From Mycoemilia scoparia (Eukaryota; Kickxellomycota; Kickxellomycetes; Kickxellales; Kickxellaceae): a stretch of DNA of 17,007 nt. Below the pieces are notes generated by a model that saw only the letters and a list, made by a program, of their open reading frames with translations, had not been told where the DNA came from and made no database searches. Both the position numbers and the translations under genes were made by a program. This document shows positions 1-6,899 of this stretch, piece after piece. Position 1 is the first letter of the stretch; every line of letters begins with the position of its first letter. The DNA lies in NCBI GenBank assembly GCA_027575805.1, contig JANBPU010000320.1:1-17007 (forward strand). Direction: 5' to 3'.

Positions 1-14
1 TCTCAAACGAAGTT

Positions 15-111
15 ACTACGTTTCAGACGTAGATCAATACTACGTCCATTCCATTTTGACATAGAATGGAATCCTACATCTCAGACGAAAATTCAAAGTC
101 TGAGACGTAGT
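15..111. repeat. Inverted-repeat (hairpin) block next to the Gypsy fragment
   Basis: An outer arm ACTACGTTTCAGAC (15-28) is matched by GTCTGAGACGTAGT (98-111), 13 of 14 pairs. Inside it lie ATTCCATT (48-55) with AATGGAAT (65-72), and two further self-complementary pieces: CTACGT/ACGTAG (16-21/27-32) and CTCAGAC/GTCTGAG (80-86/98-104). The whole block can fold as nested stems. It ends just before the stop codon (123-125) that closes the retrotransposon frame upstream, so it probably marks an insertion or rearrangement that cut the polyprotein. Its left boundary may lie outside the window. Confidence 0.6.
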
Positions 112-125
112 GGTTTTTGCCATAG

Positions 126-506
126 TGGATTGGTATAGATTGGGATGCTGTGAAGACTAGAGAGGATCTGATGACATTCAGAGCTCAACAGTTGATGTAT
201 AATTCTAGAATGAGAGAAAAAGCAGGACTAAAGCTAGATGACACTAGAGCTATTAATAAAGTATACTATGACAAGAGTCGCAATATACGTGAGACACCAC
301 TAAGAGTAGGGCAGAAGGTTTTATTATCAAATACCAGATGGCACAAGCAAGTAGCTATGAAGTTTGCCAACAGATGGGTAGGTCCATACTTGATCGCTGA
401 CAACCCAAATCCTAATGTATATGTATTAGCTGAACTGGATGGATCATTAAGAAAAGGGAAAGTCACTGGGAACCGCCTAAAGCCTTTCTATGAACAAGAT
501 TGCTGA
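126..506 (+). pseudogene. Ty3/Gypsy retrotransposon polyprotein, C-terminal integrase fragment
   Basis: The open frame runs from a TAG at 123-125 to a TGA at 504-506 and has no convincing start of its own, so it is the tail of a truncated pol polyprotein. The translation has the layout of the end of a Gypsy integrase: a basic helix with YYDKSRN, then GQKVLLSN, an aromatic/basic stretch around RWHKQ, the GPY/F-module core RWVGPYLI, a beta segment around NVYVLAELDGS, and the closing LKPFYE. In the family this region follows the DDE catalytic core and helps target integration. The catalytic core, reverse transcriptase, protease and gag are absent, so the copy is defective. The polypurine tract and probable LTR lie directly downstream in the expected order. 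Confidence 0.85.
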
Positions 507-543
507 CTGAGAACTCTGTTTTCGCCCTGATGGCTTCAAAGTC

Positions 544-551
544 AGAGGGGG
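544..551 (+). other. Polypurine tract of the Gypsy element
   Basis: AGAGGGGG lies 38 bases after the pol stop codon and directly before TGACC/TGTGATGG, the place where plus-strand priming occurs in Ty3/Gypsy elements. It supports reading the following bases as a 3' LTR. Confidence 0.55.
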
Positions 552-876
552 TGACCTGTGATGGATTCTGCTAGAATCCATGCACAACAGGCATTTGACA
601 ATCATGAATAATTATGATATAAATTATGGTAAAACCCATAATAAGTACAAAATGATTAGGTACAAATTTTATTATTAGCAGATTAACAACAAACTTTTAT
701 GTAGAGTTTTTCAATGTTTTCTTGGAGAACTCTCTCTGATTTATGACGTTTTATGAATAAAGTATTATATATATTTATTTAATAAGTATAAACGAATGGC
801 TGATATTACCGTAGAAAACAAGACTACCCTGAAGAACGAAGCTGCCTTGTCTGTAGGTTCACAAAGAACCTCTACA
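552..876 (+). mobile_element. Probable 3' LTR of the truncated Gypsy element
   Basis: The LTR starts at the TG next to the polypurine tract (552, or 557 if it begins TGTGATGG). A likely end is the ...CTACA at 876, which would give about 320 bp. Near the left end is a perfect 8-bp stem, ATGGATTC (561-568) with GAATCCAT (574-581). Near the right end is AGGTTC/GAACCT (855-860/866-871). AATAAA lies at about 755-760 and a TATATATA run at about 766-773. No second LTR is in the window, so neither boundary is proven and the right end is a guess from the TG...CA rule. Confidence 0.5.
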
Positions 877-882
877 TAATTG

Positions 883-1714
883 TCGCGTCCGCGATCATTT
901 GGGCACTACTTCTCAACCTGTTTCAAACGGGTTTTATTTCAATCATACCAAATTCATATATTCTATACCCATAATAATGATATTTTCTATCATTATTGTC
1001 TGATAGACAAGCCTCTCTTTCTTTCTTATTTTTATTCACCTTATTCACCCTAATGGTATGAAATACCATTTACTTCTTCCTATTTTATCATCATTGACGA
1101 CTATTGATATGCAGTATAAAAGCCCAAGAAAAATAAATAACCAACAAAAGCACCTAAATATATCTCTCTCCCTATCTTTTCCAAATTTTCCCCAACTATT
1201 TTTTTAGTATAAATAGTTATACCCTTTTTCCCACTTTTTACTTTCTTTAGCAAATTCTCCTCCTTTTTATTCTTTTATTTAATAAACTTTTAAAACCTAT
1301 ACTTAGTTTATTATTATAAATTATCTGGTTATAATTGCTCCGAGTTAGCACCGATACCTGCTACGTTGAAATATCTTCGTTGATCATCATCACGATCATT
1401 TATCTTAGATCTTGCTATAGATCTTATTATCATCTGGTCTGTGCTTTAATTGCCTCCAGTTCTCTCTGTTTGTTCAGTTTCTTGCTTCCCCCCCCCGTCA
1501 TTATCATCACCACCATTTACTAGTAAATAGTAATCTCACCTTGACCATCATATCATATTTTATATTGGTATTTTTGTTTCCCGCCCTCCCTCACTTTTAT
1601 CAGAAACCTCTGATAAAATTTTCCCTCCTCCGTTCCTCCCCTCTGATAAATCTCCCGTCACCCTGACAGCAAAGTGGTCTCAATATTTTCATATTGTTTT
1701 ACAATCTGCCACTT
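883..1714. repeat. Gene-free region with a dense series of perfect short hairpins
   Basis: No protein or RNA gene is recognisable between the LTR and the tRNA. Perfect inverted repeats follow one another: TCGCG/CGCGA (883-894), AACCTGTTT/AAACGGGTT (915-933, one G-T wobble), AATAATGATA/TATCATTATT (973-997), AATGGTAT/ATACCATT (1052-1070), GTATAA/TTATAC (1207-1222), the 14-base palindrome ATTTACTAGTAAAT (1515-1528), TTTTATCAGA/TCTGATAAAA (1595-1618) and CAATAT/ATATTG (1681-1696) inside AAGTGG/CCACTT (1672-1714). Parts are strongly pyrimidine-rich on this strand (about 1010-1270 and 1560-1640). An isolated TATAAAAG (1115-1122) has no convincing ORF after it. Confidence 0.6.
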
Positions 1715-1803
1715 AGTACCCGTTGCCCCAGCCTCCTTATTTTGTTCTATCTGAGGCCTTATTACCCATAATTCACCAAGATTTTAACATAATATAATTT
1801 AAA

Positions 1804-1883
1804 GGTGAGATGGCCGAGTGGTCTAAGGCGCTGCGTTTAGGCCGCAGTCCGAAAGGGCGTGGGTTCGAATCCCACTCTCATCA
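1804..1883 (+). tRNA. tRNA-Leu (anticodon UAG)
   Basis: The acceptor stem pairs GGTGAGA (1804-1810) with TCTCATC (1876-1882), with one G-U pair. The discriminator is A1883, as expected for leucine. The anticodon stem CTGCG/CGCAG encloses the seven-base loop TTTAGGC, with anticodon TAG at 1838-1840 (reads CUA). A variable arm (about TCCGAAAGGGC) marks it as class II. The T arm is GTGGG-TTCGAAT-CCCAC. The internal Pol III promoter is visible as an A box (TGGCCGAGTGG, 1811-1821) and a B box (GGTTCGAATCC, 1862-1872). No intron interrupts the anticodon loop and CCA is not encoded, as usual for nuclear tRNA genes. Confidence 0.97.
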
Positions 1884-1889
1884 TTCTTC

Positions 1890-1894
1890 TTTTT
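1890..1894 (+). terminator. RNA polymerase III terminator of tRNA-Leu
   Basis: A run of five T residues starts seven bases after the tRNA discriminator base, the usual Pol III stop signal. Confidence 0.75.
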
Positions 1895-2249
1895 ATTGAT
1901 AATCGCATTTCCATTTAATTTTTACCCCTGCCTCAGTACCCCTATTTTTTGTTATTAATCTTTTAATGTATGATTCAAGTAATATAATCCATTAAGTATA
2001 AGGCCTTGCCTACAATTTTTAAACACTATGGTTGTTTAGCACTTAATGCTTGTTGTTACTACAACTTCACTAACATTTTTAAAGATGAATATATATAAAT
2101 AATATCCAGGTAATGCATGTTTGGATAATCTAAATCATCATCTTTATTTTATCTCTTTTTAAATCACTTAAAATAACCCACTAAAATTATAATGATAATA
2201 ACGACACACAAACCTAAGTAATGTTATTTCATTTCATTAGCATGTCATA
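1895..2249. other. Intergenic, AT-rich, no gene seen
   Basis: There is no coding or RNA gene here. The last 30 bases or so, just before the MITE at 2254, may be the left part of a family-2 repeat that the MITE interrupted. Confidence 0.5.
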
Positions 2250-2253
2250 ATAT

Positions 2254-2366
2254 GGGCAATAATTTTTGAAGGATGAATTTTGGGGACCAATGATTATAGT
2301 AGAAATCACAGTCAAATGGATGTCCAGTTGTACCAGTAAACTTTCACCCTTCAAAAATCATCTCCC
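2254..2366 (+). mobile_element. MITE family 1, copy A
   Basis: The copy opens GGGCAATAATTTTTGAAGG and closes CCTTCAAAAATCATCTCCC. The ends are inverted copies of each other with a few mismatches. ATAT flanks both sides (2250-2253 and 2367-2370), a candidate target duplication. The interior (GATTATAG, ATCACAG, AAATGGATGTCCAG, AAACTTTCACCC) matches copies D and E. The core is about 113 bp and has no coding capacity. Confidence 0.8.
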
Positions 2367-2476
2367 ATATTATATGCAGAAATGATTCATCAGATTTTGA
2401 TCCAATCACCAGGAATTATGTATGCAGCTACTCCTGGGGGCCATTTTGCCCAAGGTGGTGTGAAATCTGGCCATAT
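2367..2476 (+). repeat. Repeat family 2, copy c (3' part)
   Basis: Shared blocks with the copy at 13565 include CAGATTTTGATCCAAT, TATGCAGCTACTCC, GGGGGCCATTTTGCCC, and the terminal TGTGAAAT...CCATAT. Its left part appears displaced by MITE copy A, whose right end abuts it. Confidence 0.6.
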
Positions 2477-3079
2477 ATAAAGTATGCACAAATACAAGTC
2501 AGCATAAAAACATAAACATCAGCTGCTATACACAAGATCCCGATCATATATGGACATATCCCATTCTCTGTGATATTTAGATTCCAGATTCTTATATAGA
2601 GTGCCATGTGAACCACGCTACACTTTACACACAAAACTACATTTGAAATTACTACTATTCAGTATTGTATTTAAATAACATAGATATTGAAAAAAAGAAA
2701 GCGAGGGATTTAGTAGAACAAAAAAACCAGACTTGTCTCGTTTATAGTTACACAATAATAGTGCAAATAAAGTCATCATTGATGCTTCCCAGTCACAAAT
2801 GCGTCAAGTGATGCAAAAAGGCATTTGTGCCAGAATATGCTAATACCCTTTTTTGTTTAATTGTTTTTGTTGAAATCAATGGCTGTTGGTACAACCAATA
2901 AGTTCTCAAATACTGGCTGTTGTGATAGTAGCCGGTTTGGATGGTAGCTTTGATTTATATACTTACATAGAAGGCATTTTCAAACGGCAGACAGAGGCTT
3001 AGAAAACATATTAGCGTAGCTTTGTACCAGCCATCAACCCACTTAGAAACAATAGTAGCAATAAAAGAATGGGAGCAAC
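2477..3079. other. Intergenic region upstream of the secreted-peptide genes
   Basis: No gene is recognisable. One perfect 9-bp stem, CACAAATGC (2794-2802) with GCATTTGTG (2821-2829), lies about 250 bases before the TATA box of the next gene. Confidence 0.5.
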
Positions 3080-3087
3080 TATAAATA
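3080..3087 (+). promoter_or_regulatory. TATA box of the secreted precursor gene at 3209
   Basis: TATAAATA lies 129 bases before the start codon. It is followed by a C/T- and CA-rich leader ending in repeated CGCACG just before CGAACAAGATG. The neighbouring paralogue has its TATA box at almost the same distance (130 bases). Confidence 0.6.
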
Positions 3088-3208
3088 TACATCTACAACT
3101 CATCCTCCCTTTCAAAAGCATCTTATAGTCACACATTGTTCTTCTCTCTACCTCCACCCATATCTTTGACTAACCACATTTTAGCTACCACGCACGCACG
3201 CGAACAAG

Positions 3209-3559
3209 ATGTTTCAATTTAAGCTATTTGCTGGCCTCTTTATGGTTCTTTTGGTCCTGGTCTTTACAGCATCCTCAACCGCTGCTGCTGCCGCCATTAG
3301 GGGTGCGCCTGAAAAGCGAAATGCCGCTACTTTGAAAAACCGGAGCTCTCCACAGGCAGGAATTAGAGGGCTGAGGAAGAGAATGAGTAGAAGAAAACGC
3401 AATGCTCTTGCCGCTAACAATAGAATCCGCCATCGTCGTCTTTTGGGTGGTTTAGTGCATGATTCGGTGAATGACAGTTCTCAATCATCTGGTAGTATTA
3501 ATTATTTAAGTAACGTGGCTCCATACAATGGTAGAAATAGTGGCTATTCGAGCTATTAG
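3209..3559 (+). CDS. Small secreted precursor with dibasic cleavage sites (116 aa)
   Basis: I do not recognise this protein. Residues 1 to about 28 form a signal peptide (MFQFKLFAGL, a long hydrophobic core, then SSTAAAAA). The remainder is very basic and without cysteine. It carries Kex2-type sites: KR (36-37), RKR (56-58), RRKR (61-64) and RR (76-77). The C-terminal 39 residues are rich in Ser, Asn, Gly and Tyr and end SGYSSY. The start is chosen by the signal peptide and the TATA box 129 bases upstream. The next gene downstream starts with a very similar signal peptide (M-x-x-FKLFA-x-L ... SST), also carries dibasic sites and also ends in a Tyr/Asn-rich tail, so the two look like tandem paralogues that diverged. 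A secreted peptide precursor is the likeliest role (inference). A basic antimicrobial peptide is an alternative. Confidence 0.7.
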   Translation: MFQFKLFAGLFMVLLVLVFTASSTAAAAAIRGAPEKRNAATLKNRSSPQAGIRGLRKRMSRRKRNALAANNRIRHRRLLGGLVHDSVNDSSQSSGSINYLSNVAPYNGRNSGYSSY

Positions 3560-4434
3560 GCACCTTTTTCTCTTTATATGTGAGTCAGTGAATGGGTGTC
3601 AATATCAGGATTAGCATCAGCCGGCATGAGTAATATTCTCTTTAAACTATTTTGTTTCTATGAAAAAATTCCCGAAACACAACAGTTTTATTAGATGCTG
3701 ATGACGGTTTCCCTTTAGTTGTAATTCTTTTCTTGTTGTAATAGCAGCAGCAGCAGAGGCCCATTCACTGCTCTCTTTGATAACACAGGCGAATATTTGC
3801 CTTTTTTTTAAATAATAAAGGCATGCGAACATATTTGCCAGACATCGATTATATTGAATATGATATGGCTTTGTCGCCACTTACCAAACTAATTGCTTTG
3901 CAAAACACCCAGTAGTATAATATTGTCAAAATGTTTGGCCTGGTTGCATACACACACAGCAAATCTGTGAGGCATTTTGTATCCAGCCAAGCTTCTCCTA
4001 AACACAAACACCAGGATGATGGAAAATTAATTATTGCGGTGTCTATTTTTAGAGGCAGTTCACCAAATATTTGGGATCAGGTTGTACCCCGCCACCCCCA
4101 AACAAAATACACGAAAATTGCCCGAAAATGTGGGGTATCGTTTATGCGACATTTTGATTCATGCAAATCCTAACAAAAGTCGTGCTTTTTGTATTCATGG
4201 CATAACAAATCTCTGGATATTTTGTAACATTTGTTTTAGATTTTCATATAAAACTCATGCGTTGTTATTCTTTGATTTAAGAGTCGTCTTTGCAAAAAAG
4301 AACAACAGCAGCAGCCATGCGATGTTTTTGATCCAAATGCATGAATAAAAAACAACGAAAAACAAAAAGCACTATAGTCGTTAGCCTACACTTAATAACA
4401 TCACAAGCGTATAAAGTCATTATAGACGAATGGG
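3560..4434. other. Intergenic between the two peptide-precursor genes
   Basis: Short open frames here (for example 3931-4173 and 4034-4348) have no recognisable domain, no signal peptide and no promoter layout like their neighbours, so I do not call them. AATAAA at 3814-3819 is a weak, distant poly(A) candidate for the upstream gene. Confidence 0.45.
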
Positions 4435-4441
4435 TATAAAA
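4435..4441 (+). promoter_or_regulatory. TATA box of the repeat-peptide precursor gene
   Basis: TATAAAA lies 130 bases before the ATG at 4565 and is followed by a T/C-rich leader. An in-frame ATG at 4430 precedes this box, so it is probably not transcribed and is not the start. Confidence 0.65.
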
Positions 4442-4564
4442 TGCCTCACATTCTTCTACATAAAGAACAAGCATTATCCATTCTTTTTTCTTTTGCTCTC
4501 AAAACCCTTCGTTTCCAATACTCATACACACACGGAATTTAAAGACATTATTTTACTGATTAAA

Positions 4565-4921
4565 ATGTATCTTTTTAAGCTATTCGCAAGTCTTGCTGTC
4601 TCGATCTTTATTGTCTCATCTACGAATGCTCTTCCGGAACCCCACCACAACGCTGTTCACAGAAACGAAGTTATGAGACGCAGCCCAGGGCCCCATCATG
4701 TTGCAGCTCATAGATTCGAAGTGCTGAGACGCAGCCCAGAGCCTCACCACAATGCTGTTCACAGAAACGAAGTTATGAGACGCGATTCCTCCCCCGCAGC
4801 AGCACCAGCAGATGTAAATAAAAGAGGACCCAGAAGACCGCGTGGACTCAGACCAAGAGGCGGCAATGGTCTTAATGAAGCATTTGGATTCAACGAGCTT
4901 TATGACAACTACAACAATTAA
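4565..4921 (+). CDS. Secreted repeat-peptide precursor with Kex2 sites (KEP-like, 118 aa)
   Basis: Residues 1-22 are a signal peptide (MYLFKLFASL...SSTNA). Directly after the predicted cleavage point come three 17-residue units at residues 23-39, 40-56 and 57-73: LPEPHHNAVHRNEVMRR, SPGPHHVAAHRFEVLRR and SPEPHHNAVHRNEVMRR. Each ends in Arg-Arg, the usual Kex2 site, and each opens with two X-Pro dipeptides of the kind removed by Ste13/DPP-IV-type peptidases. A spacer (DSSPAAAPADVN) leads to KR (86-87), then a basic Gly/Arg/Pro segment and a Tyr/Asn-rich tail ending NELYDNYNN. The layout matches fungal Kex2-processed repeat proteins such as pheromone-type precursors. The exact peptide family is not recognised. 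Expected products are two near-identical His-rich peptides and one variant. The start at 4565 is set by the signal peptide and the TATA box. Metal binding by the His pairs is an alternative function. Confidence 0.8.
   Translation: MYLFKLFASLAVSIFIVSSTNALPEPHHNAVHRNEVMRRSPGPHHVAAHRFEVLRRSPEPHHNAVHRNEVMRRDSSPAAAPADVNKRGPRRPRGLRPRGGNGLNEAFGFNELYDNYNN
4631..4783 (+). repeat. Three tandem 51-bp units inside the peptide precursor
   Basis: The units are 4631-4681, 4682-4732 and 4733-4783, exactly 17 codons each. The last 30 bases of units 1 and 3 differ by at most a base or so, while unit 2 differs at many silent and replacement positions. This suggests duplication plus partial homogenisation of the outer units. 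Confidence 0.9.
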
Positions 4922-5143
4922 GAAACTCCTCCCCCGACAGTTGCGCTAGTACCTAACCTTACAGCAGCTTTTCTCTATACCTTACCTTGTTTTCAAAAAG
5001 CACCTCTAACACTGCCTGTCAAATTAGAGACTCTTAGATACCCCTTTTATTTTTATTTTCTGTCATTACAATTAATTTTTCACTCAATACAAAACACATT
5101 TACCATATTCAATACCAAATTGACAAACGCATACTTTTCTACT
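4922..5143. other. 3' flank of the peptide precursor
   Basis: It is AT-rich with no gene and no clear AATAAA. Confidence 0.4.
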
Positions 5144-5147
5144 ATAT

Positions 5148-5232
5148 GGATCATAATTTTTGAAGGGTCAATGGTTATAGGGGCAACCACAGCCAAAGGG
5201 GTGACTCTATAGCCCTTCAAAAATAACTACCC
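5148..5232 (+). mobile_element. MITE family 1, copy B (internally shortened)
   Basis: The left end is GGATCATAATTTTTGAAGGG and the right end CCCTTCAAAAATAACTACCC. The interior (GGTTATAGGGGCAACCACAGCCAAA) matches copies A and D but about 15-25 bases on its right side are missing. The left flank is ATAT and the right flank AGAT, so any target duplication has decayed. Confidence 0.8.
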
Positions 5233-6225
5233 AGATGATATGAATACAAATTACTATCTAAATTTTTCCAGCTTTGGTCGCTGTGTGTTCTAAGATATTT
5301 GGATTTTGGAAAGCCCCAAGATGATTTTAATTTAATAAACGAGATATAGAGAGTTCTGTTTCTGGAATTTGCTTTATGCAACACACACACACACACAAGC
5401 ATACGGCCGCAAGATCTTCCATGACGGTGTGGGAATTAAAGCCTTGCAACTCCCAACATTTTGCAGAAATGACCATTTGATCAATAAAAGATGACTCATA
5501 GGCTCTCCTATTATCATGAACAAACTAAACATATACCACACACTCTTCTGCAGCCTTGTTTGTTCTTGTTTCTTAGCAGAAATAAATAAAATTAAGGGGG
5601 TTGCTATTGTCATACCACACGTGAGCCAATTGGCCTGTAACGCTGCAATGACTCTTTAACGTGAAAGGCCAGTAGGATCGGGGGAAAACACCATCACAGG
5701 AATCGAATGGCTATGGCGATGAGGAGTGCTAACAGACACTAGATAAAAGTCATAGCTAGCTGATGTGCCATTGGCCTGCCTGGACTATCTTGATTTATGC
5801 TGAAAGATCTCTCTATCGTTACTATGGCCAGAGTCGCCATCGCCATGCTAAAGCTGTAATCGTCATTGTAACTCTTAGCATCGATCTCTCTCTCTCCTCT
5901 TATTGATTCCTTTCCTAACTTCTAACTTCCGAAGCGATAATTATAGCAGATAAAATCCAATAGCGTGGAATATAACTCAATATTCGCTACTCTATAGCCT
6001 CCTGAGTTTTGGTTCTGCCGGCTTCTGCTCCCTTCAGAAAAGATCCATGCAACCAAAGAAATTGTCGAGTATCGGCATATGAAGCCTTGGGCTTTAGTGA
6101 CTATTTAGTTGATTCCCAAAAGCATTACCGCAGCACACACGCGCAGTCATTCGCAGAGTAGAGGAGCAGAGCAACACTGGTTACTTTTCATTATTTTCTT
6201 TGCGGGTGAGTCGGAAGAAATTAGA
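5233..6225. other. Long gene-free region upstream of the GTPBP1-like gene
   Basis: No ORF with coding character is seen. It contains a (CA)n run at 5380-5397, CACGTG at 5618-5623, CCAATTGG at 5626-5633 and a near-copy GCCATTGGCCTG around 5767-5778. There is also a weak inverted pair around ATGGCGATG (5713-5721) and CATCGCCAT (5838-5846). It may be a distal promoter or the 3' ends of flanking transcripts. Confidence 0.4.
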
Positions 6226-6233
6226 TATAAAAG
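6226..6233 (+). promoter_or_regulatory. Candidate TATA box for the GTPBP1-like gene
   Basis: TATAAAAG occurs 663 bases before the start codon. If used, the leader would be about 630 bases, including the candidate intron at 6705-6815. GTGAGT follows at once (6234-6239). A transcription start closer to the gene is equally possible. Confidence 0.3.
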
Positions 6234-6704
6234 GTGAGTTTACCAGCACTTTCACGCCACCTTATCCGCTTCAAATCTCACATTAGTTTTTAAATTATTT
6301 AAAAACAAAGTATCTCCTTTAGTCACATACGCCCACCAAAGCGCCATTCTTATCCTCTATCACGCGCATACACACACAGTCTGACCTGCTTTAGGGTTTC
6401 ACATTCGATTGTTCCTCATCAAGCTACACCCACGCCTTTTATTTGTTTGCCACATTCTCGCATAGCAACAACAATAGCAGCTACAGAGCAATTCATATTG
6501 TTACGTGACGAGTCACATTCTTCTATCAATAGCTCATACATAAGCACGCACGTGGAGACCCTCTTCGGTTCTCTTTCTTGTACTTTATCTCTTCTACTCT
6601 TACATTTGGTTTTACTGTTTAACTATTCCCGTTTGCGCTTGGATGGTTGACACTCTGTCAATCCAGGCATACATACACCAAGCGATTACTGCGACTGGTT
6701 CCTG

Positions 6705-6815
6705 GTAAGTATACACAAACCCCGCCACTGACCGGCTCCAGCAGATCCCTGAGCTTTCTCTCAAAAGGCCACTAGCACACCTTTTATACTTGATAATAGC
6801 TCTATTTCTAAACAG
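6705..6815 (+). other. Candidate 5'-UTR intron of the GTPBP1-like gene
   Basis: A strong donor GTAAGTATAC begins at 6705 and a T/A-rich acceptor TTTCTAAACAG ends at 6815. TGATAAT near 6791-6797 is a possible branch-point site about 20 bases before the acceptor. The length of 111 bases is ordinary for a fungal intron. Only sequence motifs support it. Confidence 0.4.
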
Positions 6816-6850
6816 CCCAATGTTAGCTTGTTCTTACTTATTTCTGGCAT

Positions 6851-6899
6851 ATGCATGCAAATAGACAATCAGCACATCCATAACTTTGAACCAAGATGA
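6851..6899 (+). promoter_or_regulatory. Two overlapping upstream ORFs before the GTPBP1-like start
   Basis: The first uORF runs from ATG 6851 to TAA 6881-6883 (10 codons). The second runs from ATG 6855 to TGA 6897-6899 (14 codons). Its stop overlaps the main start codon in the arrangement ATGA (6896-6899). Both lie downstream of the candidate intron and so would be in the mature leader if transcription starts upstream. Such a layout can lower initiation at the main ATG or couple it to re-initiation (inference). Confidence 0.5.

Noticed and set aside
1335..1523. A 62-codon hydrophobic frame downstream of the TATA boxes near 1115.
   Set aside because: It begins with a non-ATG codon and lies in pyrimidine-rich hairpin DNA, which gives chance Leu/Ile/Ser-rich frames.
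880..1700. A nuclear insertion of mitochondrial DNA as the source of the hairpin-rich stretch.
   Set aside because: No mitochondrial gene piece is recognisable and the adjoining tRNA is clearly of nuclear type. It is kept only as a test in the findings.
3931..4348. Two overlapping frames (80 and 104 codons) between the peptide genes.
   Set aside because: No domain, signal peptide, promoter or poly(A) layout was seen, and the composition is like the surrounding intergenic DNA.
4430..4564. An earlier in-frame ATG that would add 45 residues to the repeat-peptide precursor.
   Set aside because: A TATAAAA box lies at 4435-4441 after this ATG, and the added residues would bury the signal peptide. 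The ATG at 4565 fits better.
5436..5470. Sequence GCCTTGCAACTCC...CATTTTGCA, resembling a family-2 block.
   Set aside because: Only about 15 bases match and the flanking blocks are absent or out of order, so chance is likely.
6447..6650. A 67-codon frame in the leader region of the GTPBP1-like gene.
   Set aside because: It starts at TTG, not ATG, and shows no domain.
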